From positions 1 through 63,044 of the forward strand of contig NZ_SACP01000034.1 of assembly GCF_004004555.2 (NCBI RefSeq): a stretch of DNA of 63,044 nt, written 5' to 3'. Shown here one piece after another: positions 56,697 through 63,044 of this stretch. The notes under the pieces were generated by a model. The model was not told where the DNA came from. It did no database searches and saw only the letters and a program-made list of their open reading frames with translations. Source of the DNA: Methylobacterium oryzihabitans. GTDB taxonomy: Bacteria; Pseudomonadota; Alphaproteobacteria; Rhizobiales; Beijerinckiaceae. Made by a program: the position numbers and the translations under genes. Each line of letters begins with the position of its first letter. Positions within the stretch are counted from its first letter, which is position 1.

Positions 56697-57443
56697 CAGA
56701 ACGCCGGCCTCGACCTTCAGCTTGGTGACGAGGTCGGCCGCCGAGGCGACCTTGACGCCGGCCTTGCGACCGCCCGGCTCGACGGTCTTGAGCACGGTGA
56801 GCCGCGGCGTCACGTCGACGCCGAGCGCCTCGGGCTCGAGCGTGTCGAGGGGCTTCTTCTTGGCCTTCATGATGTTGGGGAGCGAGGCGTAGCGCGGCTC
56901 GTTGAGGCGCAGGTCCGTCGTGACGATCGCCGGCAGCCCGAGGGTCAGGGTCTGGAGGCCGCCGTCGATCTCGCGGACGACGTCGAGGCTGCCCTCGCCG
57001 ACCTCGAGCTTGAACGCGAAGGTGCCCTGGGGCCAGCCGAGCAGGGCGGCGAGCATCTGGCCGGTCTGGTTGGAATCGTCGTCGATCGCCTGCTTGCCGA
57101 GGATGACGAGGTCCGGGCTCTCCTTCTCCGCCACCGCCTTGAGCAGCTTGGCGACGGCGAGCGGCTCGACCGCGACGTCGGTCTTGACCAGGATGGCGCG
57201 GTCGGCGCCCATGGCGAGCGCGGTGCGCAGGGTCTCCTGGGCCTGCTGCGGGCCGATCGAGACCGCGACGATCTCGGTGGCCTTGCCCTTCTCCTTGAGC
57301 CGGATCGCCTCCTCGACGGCGATCTCGTCGAAGGGGTTCATCGACATCTTGACGTTGGCGAGTTCCACGCCCGAGCCGTCTGGCTTCACCCGGATCTTGA
57401 CGTTGTAGTCAACGACCCGCTTCACGGGCACCAGAACCTTCAT
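56694..57443 (-). CDS. etfB: Electron transfer flavoprotein beta subunit
   Basis: The 249-residue partner of EtfA. The N-terminus MKVLVPVKRVVDYNVKIRVKPDG and the body NPFDEIAVEEAIRLKEKGKATEIVAVSIGPQQAQETLRTALAMGADRAIL are typical. KQAIDDDSNQTGQMLAALLGWPQGTFA (about 120-147) is the AMP-binding signature. The C-terminal arm includes NIMKAKKKPLDTLEPE. GGAAGGAAGC precedes the ATG. Confidence 0.97.
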   Translation of the reverse strand: MKVLVPVKRVVDYNVKIRVKPDGSGVELANVKMSMNPFDEIAVEEAIRLKEKGKATEIVAVSIGPQQAQETLRTALAMGADRAILVKTDVAVEPLAVAKLLKAVAEKESPDLVILGKQAIDDDSNQTGQMLAALLGWPQGTFAFKLEVGEGSLDVVREIDGGLQTLTLGLPAIVTTDLRLNEPRYASLPNIMKAKKKPLDTLEPEALGVDVTPRLTVLKTVEPGGRKAGVKVASAADLVTKLKVEAGVL

Positions 57444-57761
57444 GATCGTCGCTTCCTTCCGAGGCGTGGCGATCGCGCGCTCGCACGTCTGCGCGTGGTT
57501 CGTCGGCGATCATCCCTGGGGCGCAAGGTGGCGGACCGTAGCGGCCGATTTTCCGAAATGTCAACGCGACCCGTCGGGTCTCCGCACAGCCGGTCGTGCC
57601 CTCGCCGCCGCACCCGCCGGCCCGCGGTCCGGCCCAGCCTGCGTCCGGACGCAAAGGAACAACCGAGTCGTGCCGCGGTTGTGGGGGCGATGGGGCAGTC
57701 ACACCCCGGGGGCCGGCCCGGTTGCACGGCCGGACCCTGCGTTGTCGGGAAACCTTCTCAT
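57444..57761. other. Divergent promoter region
   Basis: About 320 bases between etfB (left) and the DUF4142 gene (right), which must hold both promoters. No clear -35/-10 pair or operator was found by eye, and no gene. Confidence 0.35.
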
Positions 57762-58508
57762 ATGACTCTCAAGTCTCGTTTGGCTCAGGCCTCGCTCGTC
57801 GTCGCGGTCTCGGCGGCTCCGCTCGCCTCGGCCTTCGCACAGGGCGCGCCGCTGCCGGTCCTGATTCCGGCCGGGCCGGGCGCCGCCACGATCGACACGG
57901 AGGCGTTCCGGGCCGAGGCGCTGCGCAACGACGCCTACAGCATCGAGGCGAGCCGGATGGCCCTGGAGCGGTCGCGCAACCCGAAGGTGCGGGCCCACGC
58001 CGACCAGGTGATCGTCAACCGTCAGGCCACCACCGACGCCCTGCTGCCTCCCGGAACCTCGCTCACCGCCGGCGGCACCGTGGTCGCCGACGGGACCCGT
58101 GACGGGCCGTTCGGCAGCCCGCTCGGCCTGATCGCCCTGCCGTTCCAGATCACCGGCGCGGTCGTCGGCGGCGTGGTCGGGGGCGTCACCGGCACCAACC
58201 CGGTCAACCCGATCGTCGATGCCCGCCCGGGCGAGCCCGGCAAGCGCGTGGCCCTCGACCCGTCCCGCCAGAAGCGCCTCGCCGACCTGAACGCCACCAG
58301 CGGCCGCCGCTTCGACCGCACCTATACCGGCCTGCAGGCCGCCTCCGACGCCGAGTCGGTCCGCCTCTATCAGGCCTATGCCCGCAACGGCGACAGCGCC
58401 CGCGGCCGGACCTTCGCCGCCCAGGCGGCGCCGATGCTGCAGGACGAGTTCGACCGCGCCGCCGACCTGCACGGCCGCCTGTCCGAGGACGACGACGCCG
58501 CGTTCTGA
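57762..58508 (+). CDS. Exported DUF4142 domain protein
   Basis: The 248-residue protein has a signal peptide (TLKSRLAQASLVVAVSAAPLASAFAQG). The DUF4142-type helical domain appears as FRAEALRNDAYSIEASRMALERSRNPKVRAHADQVIVNRQATTDAL (about 45-90), then a Gly/Val-rich hydrophobic segment GLIALPFQITGAVVGGVVGGVTG (about 125-147) and a second helical half. Proteins of this type are periplasmic, often stress-related, of unknown function. A strong terminator follows 22 bases after the stop. Confidence 0.83.
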   Translation: MTLKSRLAQASLVVAVSAAPLASAFAQGAPLPVLIPAGPGAATIDTEAFRAEALRNDAYSIEASRMALERSRNPKVRAHADQVIVNRQATTDALLPPGTSLTAGGTVVADGTRDGPFGSPLGLIALPFQITGAVVGGVVGGVTGTNPVNPIVDARPGEPGKRVALDPSRQKRLADLNATSGRRFDRTYTGLQAASDAESVRLYQAYARNGDSARGRTFAAQAAPMLQDEFDRAADLHGRLSEDDDAAF

Positions 58509-58530
58509 TCGCCCGTGCCGGCCGGACGCA

Positions 58531-58560
58531 CAGGGCCATCGCTTCGGAGCGATGGCCCTG
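58531..58560 (+). terminator. Strong hairpin terminator with TTCGG loop
   Basis: CAGGGCCATCGCT (58531-58543) pairs perfectly over 13 bases with AGCGATGGCCCTG (58548-58560) across TCGG, followed by GTTTCTTG. It ends the DUF4142 gene. Confidence 0.85.
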
Positions 58561-58812
58561 GTTTCTTGCTTGGCCTCAGGCGCCGGCAGTCACGCGCGAC
58601 ACGTCGTGTCGCCGTGACTTTGGCTTTCGCTCCGCTTACGCGTTCGAGCGGACGTTCGTCCCCTCGAACCCGCTCCGCGGGGCGCTGTTCGCGCCCGCCA
58701 TGGAGCGTCGCCCTGCGGGCGACCGCAGGACAATCGCTGAAGCGATGGCCCTGGCCGGACGTACCGTGCCGCTGGACCTGCGCACCCGTTCCCGCTAGGG
58801 GACTGGGGGCGT
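58561..58812. other. Non-coding stretch before tRNA-Ile
   Basis: About 250 bases with no gene. AGCGATGGCCCTGG from the terminator recurs at 58741-58754, preceded by ATCGCT, forming a second small hairpin. The tRNA promoter should lie near the right end, but no good match was seen. Confidence 0.4.
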
Positions 58813-58888
58813 GGGCCTGTAGCTCAATGGTTAGAGCCGGCCGCTCATAACGGTCTGGTTGCAGGTTCGAGTCCTGCCGGGCCCACCA
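58813..58888 (+). tRNA. tRNA with CAT anticodon, probably tRNA-Ile2 (lysidine-modified)
   Basis: Acceptor GGGCCTG pairs with CGGGCCC (one G-T). The D arm is GCTC...GAGC. The anticodon arm is GGCCG, loop CTCATAA, CGGTC, anticodon CAT. The T arm is GCAGG, TTCGAGT, CCTGC. A discriminator A and encoded CCA end at 58888. The GGTTAGAGC.GGC.RCTCATAA body resembles minor tRNA-Ile genes read after lysidine modification rather than elongator or initiator Met, but Met is not fully excluded. Confidence 0.9.
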
Positions 58889-59177
58889 TCTCCCTTCCTT
58901 TCCCTTCCCTTGAGGAAGACGGTCCCGTGGCGGCCCCGACGTCGATGCGGCGCCGGCTCGGGTCTCCTCGGCCGCCCTGCGCCCGGGGCCGGCGTCCGTC
59001 TGCCCGGAAACTCTGCGGCGGGCGGACGGTCCGTCGCCGTCGGACGGCCGGGTCCGGCCGGGACCGTGCGCATCGACGAACCGGCGCCGCGAAAACCTCC
59101 GCGCCTGTCACCTTCGGCACAAGCGCCCGGCGGCCGGCCGGTATGGTCGAGCCATCCTGACGAGCCGGAGCCCGACC

Positions 59178-59741
59178 ATGTCGATCCTCGACGGAATGCC
59201 CCAATCCGACGCGGACATGAAGTTCATCGTGGCCTCGGCCTCGACCATCGTCGAGACGGTCCTCGGCCTGTCGGCGAAGACCCCGCGGGCGCAGAGCATC
59301 CTCGAGGCGATGCGCGAGGGCCTGTCGCTCGCCGACATCCTCAAGATCCCCAAGGAGGAGCGCGACGCGCTGCTCGCCCAGGGCATCCGCCAGATGCAGG
59401 TCGGCGACGTCGCCGGCGCCCAGGCGACCCTGACCACGCTGTACTACCTCGAACCCCTCGACGCCCGGGCGATCTACGCCCTCGCCACGACCTATCAGGC
59501 GCAGGGGAACTACGGCGCGGCCGGCAAGCTCTATGCCGGCTTCCTCGCCCTCGACGCCACCAACGCCGACGGCTACCTGCGCCTCGCCGAATGCTTCATG
59601 GCCAACCGCGAGACCGAGCAGGCCCGCGCCTGCTTCGAGGTCGGCAAGGGCGAGGCGGTGAGCGCCGGCCAGGCCGACCGCGTCGCCCATGCCGACCGGA
59701 TGCTCGCCCTGCTCGGCGGCCCGACCGAGCACGCCGCCTGA
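59178..59741 (+). CDS. Type III secretion class II chaperone, SycD/LcrH-like
   Basis: SycD-type TPR chaperones hold the two hydrophobic translocators before secretion. The 187-residue protein has three TPR-like units (about 65-165): LAQGIRQMQVGDVAGAQATLTTLYYLEPLDARAIYALATTYQAQGNYGAAGKLYAGFLALDATNADGYLRLAECFMANRETEQARACFEVG. It is the first gene of a five-gene module, with the putative SctE following 37 bases later. GGAG precedes the ATG at 59178. Confidence 0.85.
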   Translation: MSILDGMPQSDADMKFIVASASTIVETVLGLSAKTPRAQSILEAMREGLSLADILKIPKEERDALLAQGIRQMQVGDVAGAQATLTTLYYLEPLDARAIYALATTYQAQGNYGAAGKLYAGFLALDATNADGYLRLAECFMANRETEQARACFEVGKGEAVSAGQADRVAHADRMLALLGGPTEHAA

Positions 59742-59778
59742 TCCCCCATCCGTCCCCTCCCGAGACCAGGAGCCCGCC

Positions 59779-60903
59779 ATGAGCGTCGGCGCGATCCCCC
59801 TTTCCGGTTCCACGCCCCTCCAGCCCGGCGGCGACGTCGGCAAGGCCCGCAATGTCGAGCAGACGGCCGGGCCGGGCGCCCTGTCGGGCGCGACGGGCCC
59901 GGCCCCCGGCGCCCCGCCGACGGCGTCGGCGAGCGCGATGATGGAGAGCCTGCGCGCGCTGATGCCCGACATCTCGGGCGAGAAGCTCCAGGTGACGCTG
60001 CTCAAGGTGCTCACGACCATCCGTGACACCATGAACGAGAGCGAGAAGCAGAAGATCGAGGTCGACCAGCAGTCCAAGCGCGCCGCGCTGGAGGAGAAGA
60101 GCCGGACGATCAAGGATGCCGAAGCGAAGATGCAGGAGGCCGAGCAGAAGCGCGAAAATCTGAGCGTCTGGGACAAGATCAAGATCGCGTTCCAGTACGT
60201 CGGCGCGATCGTGGCCTTCATCGCCGCGGCGGTGGCCTTCGCCGGGACCGCGGTCACCGGCCCGGCCGGCGTCGCCTCCGGCGTCATGCTGATCGCGGCC
60301 GGGGTGATCCTGCTCGGGCTCGCCGCCGACGCGACCTACGCGGCGGCGACCACCAAGGACGGCAAGCCGGGGCTCGGCTTCGTCGGCGAGATGCACAAGG
60401 CGGTGCTGATGGGCCAGGGCATGTCCGAGGAGGACGCGACCGCCGAGGGCGCCAAGGCCGACGGCATCGGCCGCATCGTCGCGAACTCGCTCGCCGCCGC
60501 CCTGATGCTCGGCGCGGCGATCGCCGGCGGCATCGGTGCCTACCAGGCCGCGAAGACGGGCGTGGAGATGGGCGTGGCGGCGGCGTCGAGCAGCACCCAG
60601 GGAGCGGCCAAGGTCGCGACCCTCGGCCTCTCGATCGGCTCGTCGGCCGCGAGCACCACCGGCGATCTCGTCGTCGCCCACGGCCAGAACGAGGCGACGA
60701 AGCTCGATGCCGATTCCAAGGATCTCGAGGCCCAGTCGAAGCAGTGGCAGGCGGTGATCGAGAACATCGAGGACATGATCGACATGTCGCTGGCGCGCCT
60801 GAAGGGCGTCCAGCAGGTCATGGAATCGAACCTCGACGCCCTGACCGAGGCCGCCCAGGACACCGGCCAGACCTACAGCCGCATCGGCCAGGGCCGGATC
60901 TAG
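59779..60903 (+). CDS. sctE: Type III secretion major translocator, YopB/IpaB-like (SctE)
   Basis: SctE forms the pore in the host membrane together with SctB. The 374-residue protein has a Pro/Gly-rich N-terminus, then a coiled coil (NESEKQKIEVDQQSKRAALEEKSRTIKDAEAKMQEAEQKRENLS, about 85-130). Paired hydrophobic helices follow (FQYVGAIVAFIAAAVAFAGTAV and GVASGVMLIAAGVILLGLAADA, about 138-190), with another pair near 235-260 and a C-terminal helical part. This order is that of YopB/IpaB/SctE. The start at 59779 follows AGGAG. No signal peptide, as expected for T3SS substrates. Confidence 0.82.
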   Translation: MSVGAIPLSGSTPLQPGGDVGKARNVEQTAGPGALSGATGPAPGAPPTASASAMMESLRALMPDISGEKLQVTLLKVLTTIRDTMNESEKQKIEVDQQSKRAALEEKSRTIKDAEAKMQEAEQKRENLSVWDKIKIAFQYVGAIVAFIAAAVAFAGTAVTGPAGVASGVMLIAAGVILLGLAADATYAAATTKDGKPGLGFVGEMHKAVLMGQGMSEEDATAEGAKADGIGRIVANSLAAALMLGAAIAGGIGAYQAAKTGVEMGVAAASSSTQGAAKVATLGLSIGSSAASTTGDLVVAHGQNEATKLDADSKDLEAQSKQWQAVIENIEDMIDMSLARLKGVQQVMESNLDALTEAAQDTGQTYSRIGQGRI

Positions 60904-61171
60904 AGCACGTCACGATCGCGTGGCAATCGCGAAGCTCTCCAGGTCTCTGACCTTGCCGCATTTTCTACGACGAGCCGGTATCCGCTTCGTCGGAGAATGC
61001 TCTCAGCAGGTTTCGCGAGAGCGGCTGCCGCTCCTGCGAGAAAGACCTGAGACGAAACAACAAGCCAAGCGGACGAAGCGTTGGCCTGCCGACGCAAGTC
61101 TGCTGAGCGCGGTCCGGACCGGCCGCCGGCTCCTGAACCCGCAGCATGCCTCATCCTGACGGAACAGACCC
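60904..61171. other. Intergenic region between sctE and sctB
   Basis: About 270 bases, unusually long for this otherwise compact module. It contains an inverted-repeat element (separate entry). A promoter for the downstream genes may be present but was not identified. Confidence 0.4.
60958..61002. repeat. Dispersed intergenic palindrome
   Basis: GCATTTTCTACGACGA (60958 on) is matched by TCGTCGGAGAATGC (ending about 61001) with a bulge, around GCCGGTATCCGCT. The sequence has the look of the abundant short intergenic palindromes of this bacterial group. Confidence 0.55.
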
Positions 61172-62020
61172 ATGTCCACGACCGCCGTTTCCGACCAGCT
61201 CCGGCCCTACGTTCCGGCCAGCTTCTACGATGGGGCCAACCTCAAGGCCGGCATCTCCGTCCAGCAGGCGGAGAGCGTCGCCGCCGGCATCCAGAGCCGG
61301 GCCGGCGAGTTGCCCCCGGCCCAGGCCGCGATCTTCCTCGCCCTCGTCGGCGCCGCCGACCTCGCGCCGTCCGGCAAGATCCCCGACGACCTCGGCAAGG
61401 CGCTCGACGCCTACGTGGCCGCGGCCGGATCGGTGAAGCTCGGATCGCTGTCGGAGGACAGCTTCGGCTTCCTGGCCCGGGCGATGATCGAGCAGGCCGC
61501 CGATGCCCGCAAGAACGCGCTGCAGGATCGCCTCGACGCCCGCGCCGCGGCCAAGACCGAGCTGATGAGCCAGGCGGCGACGCTGACGGAGCAGTCGCAG
61601 ACGCTCAAGGACGGTGCCGAGAAGTCGTTGGACGCGTCCATCGCGTTCGCGGTCGTCTCCATCGTCATCAGCGCCGTCTCGGTCGGCATCGGCGTCGGGG
61701 GCATGGTCAAGGGCGCCGCGACCGAGGCGGGCAAGGCGCTCTCGGGCATCGCCCAGGGCGTCGGCACGATCGGGAGCACGTTCGGCCAGCTCGGACCGGG
61801 CGTGTCGGGCTACCAGTCCACCGATGCGCAGGCCACCGCCAAGGGACAGGAGGCGCAGGGCGCGATCGACGCCGCCATGGCCCAGGAGAAGCAGGCGACC
61901 GCCGACGTCAAGAAGGAGGCCCAGCAGGCCCTCGACGAGATGGTCCGGTCGATCATCAACTTCCTCAAGGAACTCTCCGACGCCAAGGCGCAGCAGATGC
62001 AATCGCTGACGCGGGTCTGA
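61172..62020 (+). CDS. sctB: Type III secretion minor translocator, YopD/IpaC-like (SctB)
   Basis: The 282-residue protein has an Ala/Gln-rich N-terminal helical region and one strong hydrophobic stretch (ASIAFAVVSIVISAVSVGIGVGGMVKGAA, about 153-182). Later come helical segments EKQATADVKKEAQQALDEMVRSIINFLKELSDAK. This is the architecture of YopD/IpaC/SctB. It has no signal peptide and sits in the module between sctE and the CesT-like chaperone. Assignment rests on architecture and context more than on a sequence motif. Confidence 0.72.
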   Translation: MSTTAVSDQLRPYVPASFYDGANLKAGISVQQAESVAAGIQSRAGELPPAQAAIFLALVGAADLAPSGKIPDDLGKALDAYVAAAGSVKLGSLSEDSFGFLARAMIEQAADARKNALQDRLDARAAAKTELMSQAATLTEQSQTLKDGAEKSLDASIAFAVVSIVISAVSVGIGVGGMVKGAATEAGKALSGIAQGVGTIGSTFGQLGPGVSGYQSTDAQATAKGQEAQGAIDAAMAQEKQATADVKKEAQQALDEMVRSIINFLKELSDAKAQQMQSLTRV

Positions 62021-62035
62021 GCCGGGGAGGCGGAG

Positions 62036-62482
62036 ATGCGGACCGACAGCTTCGAGGCCGCGACCGCCGCCCTGTGGGCGAGCCTCGGCCTGCCGGGACC
62101 GGTCCCGGACCGGCCGAGCCTGCGCATCGACGGCCGGACGCTCGTTCTGTCTCCGGCGCCGGACGGGCGGCAGGTCGTGATCGAGGCCGAGCTCGGCCGG
62201 CTGCCGCCGGACCGGACCGGCCGCGGCGAGGCGCTCCGGCGGCTGATGCGCGACGGGCTCGGGCTGGTCCTGACCCACCGGGCCTGCCTGCGGCTGCAGG
62301 ACGACGCCGTGATGGCGGTGGCGGCCGGCCCGTGCCGGGCCGACGCCGTGCCGGCCCTGCGCGACGCGGTCGAGGAGGTGCTGCACCTCCTCGACCTGCA
62401 CGGACCGACCCTGGACGGGGCCGCCCCGGCGCCCTCCGCCGACCGGTTCCTCGACCATCAGGCGGTGATCCTCCGCCTGTGA
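62036..62482 (+). CDS. Type III secretion chaperone, CesT-like
   Basis: The 148-residue acidic protein has the alpha/beta pattern of class I secretion chaperones: FEAATAALWASLGLP (helix), LRIDGRTLVLSPAPDGRQVVIEAELGRLP (strands), GEALRRLMRDGLG, ACLRLQDDAVMAVAA, and a final helix VPALRDAVEEVLHLLDLH. It lies 15 bases after sctB and probably serves a secreted effector or translocator. No specific family member identified. Confidence 0.68.
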   Translation: MRTDSFEAATAALWASLGLPGPVPDRPSLRIDGRTLVLSPAPDGRQVVIEAELGRLPPDRTGRGEALRRLMRDGLGLVLTHRACLRLQDDAVMAVAAGPCRADAVPALRDAVEEVLHLLDLHGPTLDGAAPAPSADRFLDHQAVILRL

Positions 62483-62537
62483 CATACGGACGGCCCGACG
62501 GGGCCGCGACGACACCGAGACCCAGGACGAGGCAGCG

Positions 62538-63020
62538 ATGAACCAGGACAGCCACGGGGATACGCAGGAGGAGCTCCGCCGCTTCCTCGACGGCGGGGTG
62601 CGCGACGCGATCGGCCTGCGCGGCGAGGACCTCTCGGTCGGGCTCGAAGTCGCCCGCAACCACCTGCGCCGCGGCGCGCCGGCCGAGGCGTTCCGGATCT
62701 ATGTCGGGCTCATCCTGTGCGAGCCGACCAACGTCGAGTTCCAGGTCGGGCTCGCCAATTGCGCCCTCCACCTCGAGGAGGCGCATCTGGCGCTCCAGGC
62801 CGCCTCGGCGGTGGTTTCGCTCGCGCCCAAGGACCCGCGCGGCTACTACCTGTCGGGGCGGGCCTGCCTCACCCTCGGCCACCTCGCCGAGGCGCAGGAG
62901 GACCTCACCGACGCGCTCGCCCGCGCCCGCGAGGCCCGCGACGCCGCCACCGCCGACGCGGCCCGGCGGCTGCTGCAATCCCTGACCCTGCCGGCGGCCC
63001 CCGCCGCGGCCGGGGCCTGA
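62538..63020 (+). CDS. Second TPR chaperone-like protein of the type III module
   Basis: The 160-residue protein has two to three TPR-like repeats (about 45-140): GLEVARNHLRRGAPAEAFRIYVGLILCEPTNVEFQVGLANCALHLEEAHLALQAASAVVSLAPKDPRGYYLSGRACLTLGHLAEAQEDLTDALARA. This is the SycD/CesD pattern and makes it a paralogue-like companion of the 59,178 gene. It starts 55 bases after the CesT-like gene. The C-terminus is Ala/Pro-rich. Confidence 0.75.
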   Translation: MNQDSHGDTQEELRRFLDGGVRDAIGLRGEDLSVGLEVARNHLRRGAPAEAFRIYVGLILCEPTNVEFQVGLANCALHLEEAHLALQAASAVVSLAPKDPRGYYLSGRACLTLGHLAEAQEDLTDALARAREARDAATADAARRLLQSLTLPAAPAAAGA

Positions 63021-63044
63021 GCCCGGCCTTGGCGCCCGGCGCCG

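Overview
The window reads as about 63 kb of a very GC-rich alphaproteobacterial chromosome. It most resembles Methylobacterium or a close relative. Support for this comes from the DUF1127 and DUF4167 proteins, the secDF/yajC cluster with complex I assembly-factor homologues, a pyrimidine (URC) operon of the type seen in this group, and the style of the intergenic palindromes. The species assignment is inference; nothing here is diagnostic.

Left part (about 1-28,200) is an accessory, defence-rich island. It opens with the N-terminal piece of a transposase at the window edge. Next comes a complete type I-E CRISPR-Cas locus on the minus strand: cas3, leader, a 20-repeat array, then cas8e-cas11-cas7-cas5-cas6e-cas1-cas2, with the genes overlapping or nearly so. 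The array sits between cas3 and cas8e, and its repeats show a clear old-to-new sequence change. A gene-poor stretch follows (10.6-15 kb) with two unrecognised proteins and a PGN_0703-type putative restriction endonuclease. A CapW-regulated type II CBASS lies at 15-20.9 kb: capW plus a nucleotidyltransferase-like gene run left, and capV (patatin phospholipase), a CD-NTase and cap2 (E2-E1) run right, with a palindromic operator between them. No cap3 is present, and the right edge of the CBASS cuts into an older nucleotidyltransferase-like gene. The island continues with small exported proteins. It then has a cassette of an MBL-fold (beta-CASP-like) hydrolase, a putative PD-(D/E)XK protein and a divergent XRE regulator. 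It ends in a frameshifted tyrosine recombinase directly beside tRNA-Gln(TTG), the likely integration site.

Right part (28,200-63,044) is core chromosome. In order it carries: uvrA with a LexA-type box; an outer-membrane beta-barrel protein; an HtrA-like protein that has lost all three catalytic residues; DUF1127; trmFO; a family 61 glycosyltransferase; NDUFAF6-like and NDUFAF3-like genes next to secF-secD-yajC; a DUF815 ATPase; DUF4167; prfA-prmC; the uracil catabolism set (GTP cyclohydrolase II-like, DUF1688, upp); a quinone oxidoreductase; a PhoX-type phosphatase; hydroxyacyl-CoA dehydrogenase, etfA and etfB; DUF4142; and tRNA-Ile(CAT).

The last 4 kb (59,178-63,020) encode a type III secretion translocator module: two TPR class II chaperones, two hydrophobic translocators and a CesT-like chaperone. 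No secretion apparatus genes fall inside the window. Most genes are tightly packed; the unusual material is concentrated in the island and at this right edge.
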